Origin: Comamonas sp. GB3 AK4-5
GTDB taxonomy: Bacteria > Pseudomonadota > Gammaproteobacteria > Burkholderiales > Burkholderiaceae_C
NCBI RefSeq assembly: GCF_041320665.1
Contig: NZ_CP166730.1
Coordinates: forward strand, 620,001-684,000
Length of the DNA stretch: 64,000 bases
Direction: 5' to 3'
Each line of letters starts with the position of its first letter. Positions within the stretch are counted from its first letter, which is position 1. Position numbers and translations under genes: made by a program. The notes beneath the pieces are model-generated. The model searched no databases. It was not told the origin of the DNA and saw only the letters and a list, made by a program, of their open reading frames with translations. Shown one piece after another: positions 47,901 through 54,699 of this stretch.

Positions 47901-50046
47901 GGGCAGCTTGCCTGCGGGCATCAGCCTGTCCCGTGATGGGCAGCTCAGCGGCACGCCAACGGCCTATGACGCTTTTGACTTCACGGTCCAGGCCTCGGAT
48001 GTTTATGGCGCCACAGGTCTGCAGCGCTATACGCTGGCGGTCGCCATCCAGGCACCCACTGCCGGCCCGGTGAGCGCCACCGTGGCGGCCAACAGCTCGG
48101 ACAACCCCATCGCACTCCAGCTGGCCGGGGGGCCGGTCGCCAGCGTGGCCGTGGTCAGCCAGGCTGCGCATGGCACGGCCAAGGTCAGCGGCACCGCCAT
48201 CCTCTATACGCCCACTCCCGGGTATTCGGGGGGGGATATGTTCAGCTACGCGGCCACGAATGCCGGCGGCAGCGCCACTGCCACGGTGACGGTGACAGTG
48301 ACCGCGCCCCAACTCGGCATCACGCCCGCGGCGGGCAAGCTGCCCAATGCCACCGAGGGCGCGGCTTACAGCCAGAGCCTGGTGGCCAGCGGAGGGACTG
48401 CGCCCTATGGTTTTGCGCTGAGCAGCGGGGCCTTGCCCGCAGGCCTGAATCTCTCCACGGGTGGTCTGATCGCGGGCACGCCACAGGTGTATGCCACTGG
48501 TGGCTTCAGCTTCAGCGTCGGGGTGAGCGATGTGTATGGCGCTACGGGAGGGGTGAGCTACACCCTGGCAGTGGGCCAGATGCAGCCTGTGGCCCCATCG
48601 CTGAGCGTGACCCTGGAGTCCGGCAGCAGCGTGGAGCTGGACTTGACGGCCAATGCCATGGGCGGGCCCTTCAGCAGCGCCGCGCTGCTGTCCCTGTCAC
48701 CCGCTGAGGCGGGCAAGGCCTCCATACAGAGCAGCCCATCGGCAGGGGCGGCGGGCGCGCCGGGGTATCTCTTGCGCTTTACCAGCAATCGCAGCTTCAG
48801 CGGAGCCGCCGTGGTGGTCTACACCTTGAGCAATACGGCAGGCACTTCGGCTCCAGCTCAGGTCCATATCCAGGTGCTGGCACGCAGCGACCCCAGCAAG
48901 GACGCCGAGGTGGCCGGCATTGTGGCGGCCCAGACCCAAAGTGCCAGCCGCTTTGCCAGTGCCCAGATTGCCAATGTCGCCACGCGCCTGGAAGGTCTGC
49001 ATGCCGATGGCTGGGGGCGCTCGGACTTTGGCCTGAGCCTGAACGCCGGGAGCCGGGCCGCACTCCCTCAGTCCATGCCGGACGGCTTTCCCATGGGGGG
49101 CATGCGCAAGACGACGCAGCGCGCCGAGCAGGGATTGCCCGGCTTGTATGCCAGCCCCTATCCCTTGCCGGATCTGCCCGCCAGCAACCAACCCTCCGGC
49201 AGCGGCAAACAGGCGCTGACGTTCTGGGCCGGGGGCGCGGTGGACTATGGCCGCCAGTATGTGCGCGGCGTGGATACCGAGTACCGCTTCACCACCAGCG
49301 GCATCAGCGCTGGGGGCGACTATCGTCTGAGCGATCTGGCCACATTGGGCCTGGGCCTGGGGTTGGGCAGAGACAGCTCACTCATCGGCTTGAACGGCAG
49401 CAAGAGTGCAGCCGACAGTCTCTCCGTCATGCTTTATGGCAGCCTGCGGCCGGCCAAGAACATGTTTGTGGACGGCTTGCTGGGCTATGGCCGTTTGCGC
49501 TTTGATTCGACGCGCTACATCACCGATGGCGGCGGCCTGGCCACCGGCTCGCGCACCGGCAAGCAGCTGTTTGCCGCCGTGGTCGCCGGCATGGAGTTTC
49601 GCGAGTCCGGCTGGATGTGGTCGCCCTATATGCGGCTGGAGCTGAGCCGTGCCACGCTGGACACCTATAGCGAATCGGCGCCCAGGTTGGCGGCCCTGAC
49701 CTACTTTGCCCAAAAAACCAGTGTGCTGAGCGGCGTGCTGGGCCTGCGTGCCGAAGGTATCTACAACCTGGGAGAGGCCAAGCTGGTGCCCAAAACCAGG
49801 CTGGAATACACACACAGCCTGCGGCGTGATGGCGAGGCCGGCTTGGCCTATGCCGATCTGGCCGACCTGGGGCCGGCCTATAGCCTGGGCAGCAACAGCT
49901 TCCAATCCGGGAGCTGGACGCTGGGCCTGGGCCTGCGCCTGCTGTGGCGCAAAGGGCTGGAGCTCTCGCTGGAGCTGAGCTCCAGCATCGATATCAACAA
50001 CAACCGAAACCAGGGCTTGTCTCTGGGCTTGCGTGTGCCGTTCTAG
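41920..50046 (+). CDS. Giant Ig/cadherin-repeat autotransporter adhesin
   Basis: About 2708-residue predicted surface adhesin with type Va secretion. N-terminus: long signal sequence with hydrophobic core WGMALAMGMLLVLGG and cleavage near AVAATFPPVANA. Passenger: about 15 modules of 80-90 residues with the pattern ANS-x-N...YTPTAGYSGTDSFTYTATN ASGTSAAATVTVTV (cadherin/Ig-like, as in VCBS/Big-type repeats). From module 4 to 14 each is paired with a putative Ig (He_PIG) domain of the form APYTYALSSGSLPGGLSLGS...GTPTASGSFSFTIQATDAYG ATGTQSYAL. C-terminus: about residues 2430-2708 are an autotransporter beta barrel (FWAGGAVDYGRQYVRG ... SLGLRVPF) ending in Phe. ATG at 41920 is chosen; 41947 would also keep a signal peptide. 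It likely mediates attachment or aggregation; partner unknown. Confidence 0.88.
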   Translation: MSRHFYPAPMASLLPVGVLCSGWGMALAMGMLLVLGGHHAVAATFPPVANAISITVVKNSGEVAIPPDVSGVFDALAVVSSAGNGFARAGTDQLLYYRPVSEYSGTDTFTYTASNEAGSSAPATVTVTVNPALPIAKSSTSTVAANSVGNVLTLSLSGGPVDRVTIQTSPANGLLTVAGSGIAYTPTAGYYGTDSFSYSASNAGGTSQTATVTITVNPPPPIVHDVSVSVAKNSGTTLITPSVTGTYRSVVKASEPAHGSAWTSQKTMLGYTPDGNYSGSDSFTYTATNDGGTSAPATVYINVGAAVPIANNSSASVAANSSANVLALNLSGGGATSVALVTQADHGVATASGNAISYTPTPGYSGTDAFTYTATNASGTSTVANVRITVTPPTLSLSPTSLNMGKMGSAYNQILDVSFGTPPYVYALSEGRLPEGMVLGSITGTPTESGTFSFTVQATDVYGATGTQSYELTIAIPAPKANATSATVAANSSTNLVDLDTTGEVDSVAVVGQAGHGEATASGANIYYTPAVGYSGTDAFSYTATNTSGTSAAATVTVTVTAPTLLLTPNTLNSGTVGSAYGQTLASSEGTAPYTYTLSSGSLPEGLSLGSSGAITGTPTASGNFSFTIQSTDAYGATGAQNYVLLITPLPVPVANASSITVLANSNANPVALSITGAATSVAVATQALQGTATASSTGISISYTPVAGYSGADSFTYTASNASGSSAAAMVTIAVTAPVLMLSPSTLITGMVGSAYSQTLSASQGTAPYTYALSSGALPGGLNLGSDGVLQGTPTASDSFSFTIQATDAHGATGAQSYALFIAPLPVPVANPSKLTVAANSNANPVTLSITGAATSVDVIAQALHGTALASGASMGYTPTMGYSGTDAFTYTATNDSGTSAVATVIVTVSPPFLSIAPGVLPDGMVGTAYGQSLSASLGTAPYTYALVSGSLPGGLGLGSGGMLMGTPTTSGSFSFTIQATDAYGATGTQIYALLITPLPVPVANPSKLTVAANSNANPVTLSITGAATRVDVIAQALHGTAVASGASMGYTPAMGYSGADAFTYTATNGSGTSAVATVSVTVSPPVLSIAPGALPDGMVGAAYGQNLSASLGTAPYTYALVSGSLPGGLGLGSDGTLMGTPTASGSFSFTIQATDAYGATGTQIYALLITPLPVPVANPSKLTVAANSNANPVTLSITGAATRVDVIAQALHGTALASGASMGYTPAMGYSGADAFTYTATNGSGTSAAATVTVTVSPPVLSIAPGALPDGTVGAAYGQNLSASLGTAPYTYALVSGSLPGGLGLGSGGMLMGTPTTSGSFSFTIQATDAYGATGTQTYALLITPLPAPVANPSNTTVFANSSDNLVTLSITGMASSVAVATQAASGTATASGASIRYTPAAGYSGSDSFTYTATNASGTSAAATATIAVTAPVLMLSPSTLITGMVGSAYSQTLSASQGTAPYTYALSSGALPGGLSLGSDGALTGTPTASGSFSFTIQASDAHGATGTQSYALFIAPLPVPVANPSSLTVPANSNANPVTLSITGAAASVAVVTQALHGTALASGASMSYTPAMGYSGADSFTYTATNASGTSAAAMVSVNVLSPALSIVPGTLPDGMVGTAYGQSLSASLGTAPYTYALASGSLPGGLSLGSGGALTGTPTATGSFSFTIQATDAHGANGAQNYVLFIAPLPVPVANPSNATVFANSNANQLALSITGAAASVAVVTQALHGTALASGASIRYTPMAGYSGADSFTYTATNASGTSAAATVTIAVTAPVLALSPSTLPDGMEGTAYGQSLSASLGTAPYTYALASGSLPGGLSLGGGGALTGTPTATGSFSFTLQARDAYGATGTQSYALLIAPPPVPVANSASITVPANSSATPVTLSITGVVVSVAVATQAAHGTATASGSSISYMPTAGYSGSDSFTYTASNASGTSVAATVAVTVSPPTLSIAPGSLPPGTIGIAYGQHLSARLGTAPYGYTLAQGSLPAGISLSRDGQLSGTPTAYDAFDFTVQASDVYGATGLQRYTLAVAIQAPTAGPVSATVAANSSDNPIALQLAGGPVASVAVVSQAAHGTAKVSGTAILYTPTPGYSGGDMFSYAATNAGGSATATVTVTVTAPQLGITPAAGKLPNATEGAAYSQSLVASGGTAPYGFALSSGALPAGLNLSTGGLIAGTPQVYATGGFSFSVGVSDVYGATGGVSYTLAVGQMQPVAPSLSVTLESGSSVELDLTANAMGGPFSSAALLSLSPAEAGKASIQSSPSAGAAGAPGYLLRFTSNRSFSGAAVVVYTLSNTAGTSAPAQVHIQVLARSDPSKDAEVAGIVAAQTQSASRFASAQIANVATRLEGLHADGWGRSDFGLSLNAGSRAALPQSMPDGFPMGGMRKTTQRAEQGLPGLYASPYPLPDLPASNQPSGSGKQALTFWAGGAVDYGRQYVRGVDTEYRFTTSGISAGGDYRLSDLATLGLGLGLGRDSSLIGLNGSKSAADSLSVMLYGSLRPAKNMFVDGLLGYGRLRFDSTRYITDGGGLATGSRTGKQLFAAVVAGMEFRESGWMWSPYMRLELSRATLDTYSESAPRLAALTYFAQKTSVLSGVLGLRAEGIYNLGEAKLVPKTRLEYTHSLRRDGEAGLAYADLADLGPAYSLGSNSFQSGSWTLGLGLRLLWRKGLELSLELSSSIDINNNRNQGLSLGLRVPF
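42838..48580 (+). repeat. Tandem 522-bp coding repeats of the autotransporter
   Basis: Eleven two-domain units start at 42838, 43351, 43873, 44401, 44923, 45445, 45967, 46489, 47011, 47533 and 48052. Spacings are 513, 522, 528, then 522 six times in a row, then 519. Units beginning at 44401, 44923 and 45445 are almost identical at the DNA level (for example AAGCTGACCGTGGCGGCCAA recurs every 522 bases), while outer units diverge, the usual picture of recent expansion or gene conversion in the middle of an array. Confidence 0.9.
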
Positions 50047-50183
50047 CCAGGGAGCTAGGGATAGCCCCCTCAGGGAAGAGCCGGCGGGCTCTTATAGTTG
50101 CAATGTCATTCATTCAAATAACTGGCGACAGTTCGGGGCCTCAGGGGCACGCCGAAACTTTCACCATCGAGACAAAGAGCAGC

Positions 50184-51167
50184 ATGGCATTCATTTTTCG
50201 CAAGACCGCCTGGGGCATGGTGGCCGCTGTGGCGGCGTGGGGCAGCATGGGCGCTGCGCAGGCGCAGGACGTGGCCGCCAACTGGCCGGCCAAACCCATC
50301 AAGCTGACCGTGCCCTATACCCCGGGCGGCTCTACCGACATCGTCAGCCGTACCGTGTTTGACGCCGTAGCCAAAAAGCTGGGCCAGCCGGTGATTGTGG
50401 AAAACCGCCCCGGTGCCAACAGCACCATCGGCGTGACGCAGACGGCCCGCGCCCCTGCCGACGGCTACAACTTTGTCAGCGTGCTGGCGGCCTATACGGT
50501 GAATATGTCGCTGTACAAAAAGCTGGCCTACAAGCCCGGCGACTTTGTGGCCGTCAGCCATATGGCGGACCTGCCGATGTTTTTGTTCGCGGCCAACAAG
50601 CTGCCGGTGAAGAACGCCAAGGAGCTGGCCGATTACGGCAAAACGCACCCGCTGAACTACGCCTCCAGCGGCACCGGCGCCAGCGCCCACATGATTGGTG
50701 CGCGCTTTGCCCAGGAGAACGGGCTGAATGCCCAGCATGTGCCCTACAACGGCAGCGCCCCCATCCTGTCTGACCTGATGTCGGGCCAGGTGGACCTGTT
50801 GTTCGACCCGGCCCTGGTGCCCATGCCCCATGCCAAGAACGGCAAGATCAAGGTGCTGGCCGTGGCCTCGGAAAAACGCTGGCCCGGCGAGCCGAATGTG
50901 CCCACCATGCAGGAGTCGGGCTTCCCAGGTTTTGTGATGAATTCCTGGGTGGGTCTGCTGGCGCCCAAGGGCACGCCCCAGCCCATCGTCGACAAGCTGT
51001 CCAAGGCGATTGCCGAGGCCGTGCAGTCGCCCGAGGTCAAGGACAAGCTGACGCAGCTGGGCTTTGGTGCCGTGGGCAGCACGCCGGCGCAGTTTCAGGC
51101 TTTGATCGACAAGGACACGGCCATGTACCGCCAGATCATCGAAACCGCCAAAGTCAGCATTGATTGA
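50184..51167 (+). CDS. Bug-type tripartite tricarboxylate transporter substrate-binding protein
   Basis: 327-residue periplasmic solute-binding protein. The signal peptide ends at AAQAQD. The mature part has KPIKLTVPYTPGGSTDIVSR (ligand-loop 1), VIVENRPGANSTIGV, DGYNFV, LNYASSGTGASAHM, VPYNGSAPILSDLMSGQVDL (loop 2) and WVGLLAPKGTPQPIV, all standard for the Bug/TctC family that expanded in Bordetella, Cupriavidus and Comamonas. Ligands are small carboxylates or amides; this one is not predictable. No TctA/TctB membrane genes are adjacent, which is common for orphan Bug proteins. No shared regulation with the autotransporter upstream is evident. Confidence 0.92.
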   Translation: MAFIFRKTAWGMVAAVAAWGSMGAAQAQDVAANWPAKPIKLTVPYTPGGSTDIVSRTVFDAVAKKLGQPVIVENRPGANSTIGVTQTARAPADGYNFVSVLAAYTVNMSLYKKLAYKPGDFVAVSHMADLPMFLFAANKLPVKNAKELADYGKTHPLNYASSGTGASAHMIGARFAQENGLNAQHVPYNGSAPILSDLMSGQVDLLFDPALVPMPHAKNGKIKVLAVASEKRWPGEPNVPTMQESGFPGFVMNSWVGLLAPKGTPQPIVDKLSKAIAEAVQSPEVKDKLTQLGFGAVGSTPAQFQALIDKDTAMYRQIIETAKVSID

Positions 51168-51200
51168 TGCTTTCGGGATCGGAGCTGCGAACCGTTCGAG

Positions 51201-51345
51201 CGCGGCCATACAGCGCTTGAGGCTTTGTTGCTTGCCCTTGCCGTGCATCAGCACTGTCTGCGGTCAAGCGTCGCGCCTGAAGCGCTGTCTGTCCGTTGTG
51301 GAGTGATACCCAAGGCCCGCTGCGCTGCGTAGGCCCGCTCCGGCT
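51201..51345 (+). repeat. Repeat B, copy 2
   Basis: CGCGGCCATACAGCGCTTGA, GGCTTTGTTGCTTGCCCTTG CCGTG, CAGCACTGTCTGCGG, CGTCGCGCCTGAAGCGC and GCCCGCTCCGGC blocks match copies 1 and 3. Occupies the 307-base spacer between the Bug and HAD genes together with the hairpin at 51364. Confidence 0.65.
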
Positions 51346-51363
51346 GAAACCCAGAAGCAAAAG

Positions 51364-51445
51364 CCCGCAAGCGCTTGACCTGCGGGATTATTTTGATAGC
51401 TGCTTGTGCCCATGCAGCATCGGTTTCAAATGATTGAAATGCTGA
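51364..51445. repeat. Hairpin and repeat D copy between convergent genes
   Basis: CCCGCA at 51364-51369 pairs with TGCGGG at 51381-51386 and is followed by ATTATTTT, a possible terminator for the Bug gene. It runs into TTTTGATAGCTGCTTGTGCC CATGCAGC, the GATAGCTGCTTG core of the D repeats. Confidence 0.5.
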
Positions 51446-51474
51446 AGCTGGTGTTATGTCGGCGTAGGCTGCTC

Positions 51475-52275
51475 TTATTTTTGTGCAGCCAGAATGTGCT
51501 CGGCCAGCTGCACAAAGCCGTCGCCGCGCTCGGCCTGGGTGGCGTAGCGGGGCAGGTGCTGCAACTGGGGCACAAAGCGGGCGATATTGGCCACGCCCAC
51601 CGACAGCGGCACATGCTGGAACATCAGCTGGTCATTGGTGGAGTCGCCGATGTAAATCCAGCGGTCCAGCGTGGCGTCCAGGTCGATGTCGAACAGCGCA
51701 CGCACAATCCAGCGCGCGCCTTCCAGCTTGTTGTGTCCGCCAAACCAGGCGTTGATGTGGATGGAGCTGACGGTGGCATTCATGCCGGCCGCCTGCATGA
51801 TGGCGACGCAGGCGTCGATCTGTGCCTGGGGCAGCTGGGTGAACTCGCTGTGGTCCACGGCGATATCGCATTCGCGGCCATGCGAGTCGGTGGCCCGCAC
51901 GGCGCCGGGCACGGTGGCCTCCACCTGGGCCAGCACTTCCTGCATGCGGGCGAAGTTGTGGGTGCGCTCGGCCTCGTCCTGCTGGTAGAGCTTGTCCAAC
52001 CCACCAGCGGCATTGCGCTTCAGCGCCACGGCGCCGTTCTCGGCGACGATGGCATCCACCGGCCAGGCCGCTGCAAACGGTACGCTCCAACCCACGGGGC
52101 GGCCGGTGATGGGCACTACTTTCAGGCCCGCATCTTTCAACTGGGCTATGGCCGCCACCACATGCGCAGGCACCTCGCCCTCGGTGGTCAGCGTGTCATC
52201 GATATCGGTCAGCACGCCCAACACATTCGCCGGCACAACCAGCTCGGACAAAGGACGCAGAAATTCTTGGCTCAC
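51475..52275 (-). CDS. HAD-IIB family hydrolase (Cof/trehalose-phosphatase-like)
   Basis: 266-residue HAD phosphatase of subclass IIB. VLTDIDDTLTTEGEVPAHVV carries motif I (DxDDT), followed by VPITGRPVGWSVPF (motif II Thr) and an alpha/beta cap domain with NAWFGGHNKLEGARWIVR (motif III Lys). WIYIGDSTNDQLMFQHVPLS is motif IV with the metal-binding GDxxND, and SVGVAN follows as in sucrose- and mannosylglycerate-phosphatases. The substrate is probably a phosphorylated sugar. The start is GTG at 52275; no upstream ATG gives a better N-terminus. Confidence 0.87.
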   Translation of the reverse strand: MSQEFLRPLSELVVPANVLGVLTDIDDTLTTEGEVPAHVVAAIAQLKDAGLKVVPITGRPVGWSVPFAAAWPVDAIVAENGAVALKRNAAGGLDKLYQQDEAERTHNFARMQEVLAQVEATVPGAVRATDSHGRECDIAVDHSEFTQLPQAQIDACVAIMQAAGMNATVSSIHINAWFGGHNKLEGARWIVRALFDIDLDATLDRWIYIGDSTNDQLMFQHVPLSVGVANIARFVPQLQHLPRYATQAERGDGFVQLAEHILAAQK

Positions 52276-52328
52276 TACAAACTCTCAAAAACAAATGCTC
52301 AGATCCATACACAGGCCTGCCTGTATGG

Positions 52329-52450
52329 CACCTTCCCCCTTTGGGGGAAAGGCGGGGATGGGGGCTGCATCCGGGGTCAAGCCAGCCGTCTTGATGGGCT
52401 TTCGCCGCTGGCCCCCACCCAACCCCTCCCCCGGAGGGGGAGGGCGTGAA
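52329..52450. repeat. Repeat C, copy 4 (REP-like)
   Basis: CCTTCCCCCTTTGGGGGAAA GGCGGGGATGGGG at the left and CCCCACCCAACCCCTCCCCC GGAGGGGGAGGGCG at the right: two opposed palindromic units of the REP-like family filling most of the space between prfC and the HAD-IIB gene, both on the minus strand. Confidence 0.65.
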
Positions 52451-52455
52451 GGCGC

Positions 52456-54084
52456 TTAGTTCGCGCTGCCCAGGCTCAGCCCTGCGTGTTCGCGCAGCGG
52501 ATGGAAATGGATCTTGGGGAAACGTTCCTGCGCCAGGCGCACGTCATAGGGGCTGGTGCACAGATAGGCCAGGGTATCGGCCGCGTCATGCGCCAGGCGC
52601 AGCGGGTAGGCGTTCTCGAACTCGCGCAACTCAGCCGGGGTGTCGGCCGTGATCCAGCGCGCGCCCGTGTACTGGCAGCCTTCCAGGCGCACATCGCAGT
52701 CGTACTCGGTCTGCAGGCGGTGCTGCACCACTTCAAACTGCAGCTGGCCCACGGCGCCGAGCAGCATATTGCCGCCCACATCGGGCTTGAAGACCTGGAT
52801 CGCACCTTCCTCGCCCAGCTGCATCAGGCCTTGCTGCAGCTGCTTGGTGCGCAGCGGGTTCTTCAGCACCACGGTCATGAACATTTCGGGGGCGAAGAAG
52901 GGCAGGCCGGTGAACTGCAGATTGGGGCCATCGGTGATGGAGTCGCCCAGCTGCACGCCGCCATGGATGGTGAAGCCGATGATGTCGCCGGCATAGGCCT
53001 CGTCCACGGCCTCGCGGCGCTGGGACATAAAGGTCACAACCGAGGTGGGGCGCAGTTCCTTGCCGGTGCGCTGCACCTTCATCTTCATGCCCGGTGTGTA
53101 CTTGCCCGAGGCCACGCGCACAAAGGCGATGCGGTCGCGGTGGTTGCTGTCCATATTCGCCTGGACCTTGAACACCACGCCCGAGAAGCCCTTGTCCTCG
53201 GGGTGGATGGTCTTTTCCTCGCGGTTGCGATTGACCTCGGTGAAGGCAATGCGCGGGCCGGGCGGGGGCGACATGTCGACCACGGCGTCCAGCACTTCCA
53301 TCACACCGAAGTTGTTCACACCGGAGCCGAAGAACACGGGGGTCAGCTTGCCGGCCAGAAAGGCTTCATGGTCCCATTCGGCCGAGGCGCCCACGGCCAG
53401 CTCCATGCTCTCCAGCGCATCGTCAAAGGCCTTGCCAAAGCGGGCGCGCAAGTTGTCGCTTTCGGACAGCGGAATCACTTCAAAGTCCTTGGGGCCGCGG
53501 TCGCTGCCGGGGGCGAACACCGTCATGCTCTGCGTGCGCAGATTGATGATGCCGCCAAAGGACTTGCCCTGGCCCACGGGCCAGGTGATGGGGCAACAGG
53601 GCATGCCCAGCTCGCGCTCCACCTCGTCCATGATGTCCAGCGGATCGCGCACTTCCCGGTCAAACTTGTTGATGAAGGAAATGATGGGCGTGTTGCGCTG
53701 GCGGCAGACCTCGATCAGGCGGCGGGTCTGGGTTTCCACACCATTGGCCGCGTCGATCACCATCAGGGCCGAGTCCACGGCCGTCAGCACACGATAGGTG
53801 TCTTCCGAGAAGTCCTTGTGGCCGGGGGTGTCGAGGAGGTTGATCACGTGGTCGCGGTAGCTCATCTGCATCACCGAAGACGCCACGGAAATGCCGCGCT
53901 GCTTTTCAATCTCCATCCAGTCGGAGGTGGCATGGCGCGAGGCCTTGCGGCCCTTGACGGCACCGGCGATCTGGATGGCGCCCGAGAACAGCAGCAGCTT
54001 TTCGGTCAGCGTGGTCTTACCCGCGTCCGGGTGGGAAATGATGGCGAACGTACGACGGCGCCGGGTTTCTGGGGCGTATGACAC
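52456..54084 (-). CDS. prfC: Peptide chain release factor 3
   Basis: 542-residue translational GTPase that recycles RF1/RF2 from the ribosome after termination. G-domain motifs: ISHPDAGKTTLTEKL (G1), DTPGHKDFSEDTYR (G3), FINKFDRE (G4). Further RF3 blocks are LPFFAPEMFMTVVLKNPLRT and GAVGQLQFEVVQHRL. The start is taken as GTG at 54084, giving SYAPETRRRRTFAIIS as the standard RF3 N-terminus; an ATG at 54180 would add a 32-residue leader absent from the family. Length is normal for beta-proteobacteria (about 530-545). Divergent from the kdp locus. Confidence 0.93.
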   Translation of the reverse strand: MSYAPETRRRRTFAIISHPDAGKTTLTEKLLLFSGAIQIAGAVKGRKASRHATSDWMEIEKQRGISVASSVMQMSYRDHVINLLDTPGHKDFSEDTYRVLTAVDSALMVIDAANGVETQTRRLIEVCRQRNTPIISFINKFDREVRDPLDIMDEVERELGMPCCPITWPVGQGKSFGGIINLRTQSMTVFAPGSDRGPKDFEVIPLSESDNLRARFGKAFDDALESMELAVGASAEWDHEAFLAGKLTPVFFGSGVNNFGVMEVLDAVVDMSPPPGPRIAFTEVNRNREEKTIHPEDKGFSGVVFKVQANMDSNHRDRIAFVRVASGKYTPGMKMKVQRTGKELRPTSVVTFMSQRREAVDEAYAGDIIGFTIHGGVQLGDSITDGPNLQFTGLPFFAPEMFMTVVLKNPLRTKQLQQGLMQLGEEGAIQVFKPDVGGNMLLGAVGQLQFEVVQHRLQTEYDCDVRLEGCQYTGARWITADTPAELREFENAYPLRLAHDAADTLAYLCTSPYDVRLAQERFPKIHFHPLREHAGLSLGSAN

Positions 54085-54352
54085 GGTAGGGAATGCGCGG
54101 TTGCGGCCGGGTGGCCAGCCAGAAGAAAAGAAGAGCGGCCGTGGATTGCCTGCAATGCAGTGGGCCTGAAAGGCCGGCATTTTAACTTTGGTGGCCTGGC
54201 GCTGCAGCTTGGGGGGCTTGGCAGGCGGGTCTGGGCCATCTTGATGCCATCTTGATACGGCGCCTCGCAATCTCAACCCGCTCTTGACGGGGCAATTCCT
54301 ACAGTGCCTTCATCGCAATCCGGCTGCATGTGCGGCTGGTGGAAGGAAAGCA

Positions 54353-54448
54353 ATGACGAACCACTGGATGGATGTCCTGGCTGTGTGCACGGCCCTGGGA
54401 CTTTTTGCCTATTTGGGCTATGCGCTGCTGCGCCCCGAGAAGTTTTGA
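54353..54448 (+). CDS. kdpF: KdpF, small stabilising peptide of the K+-transporting ATPase
   Basis: 31-residue single-span membrane peptide MTNHWMDVLAVCTALGLFAY then LGYALLRPEKF. The hydrophobic span followed by LGYALLRPE-F matches the KdpF pattern, and it stands first in the kdp locus as usual. GGAAAGCA lies before the ATG (GGAAGGAAAG about nine bases upstream). KdpF stabilises the KdpFABC complex in the inner membrane. Confidence 0.8.
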   Translation: MTNHWMDVLAVCTALGLFAYLGYALLRPEKF

Positions 54449-54458
54449 GGGGGCTGCC

Positions 54459-54551
54459 ATGCAAGTGCTGCAAGACCTGGTTTTTGTGGGCCTGACGCTG
54501 GCCTGCTTTGTTGGCCTGTTGGGCTTTATCCGTGCGCTGACGCGAATTTAA
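54459..54551 (+). CDS. Second small membrane peptide in the kdp operon
   Basis: 30-residue peptide [20 protein letters not shown] then [10 protein letters not shown], one predicted span with a basic C-terminus. It starts ten bases after kdpF and has GAGGGG about seven bases upstream of its ATG. Peptides of this shape, with a terminal (V/I)RA-R pattern, occur beside kdpF in several bacteria, but no function is known. It precedes repeat A7 and kdpA. Confidence 0.6.
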   Translation: MQVLQDLVFVGLTLACFVGLLGFIRALTRI

Positions 54552-54555
54552 GAAA

Positions 54556-54660
54556 CGCCCCCTGAGCCGCTGCGCGTCTTCCCCCTCTCTCGCTGCGCGG
54601 GAGGGGGACGGCACCGGCGCTGCGGGGCGGCCCTTGCGCGGTGCCCTGGCCTCAGGCCAT
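54556..54660 (+). repeat. Repeat A, copy 7 (inside kdp operon)
   Basis: CGCCCCCTGAGCCGCTGCGC, CCCCCTCTCT / GGGAGGGGGACGGCACC arms, GCGGGGCGGCCCTTGCGCGG. Here the stop of the preceding peptide is five bases upstream, so the repeat TGA is not used. It separates kdpF and its companion from kdpA. Confidence 0.8.
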
Positions 54661-54699
54661 GTCGGGTTCCAAGGCCTGGTGCCGAATCGGAGAAATTTT

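Noticed and set aside
44245..48312. 1355-codon open frame antisense to the autotransporter repeats
   Set aside because: The frame is kept open by the repeated 522-bp unit, which is divisible by three; composition (Arg, His, Gly rich) is typical of an antisense shadow.
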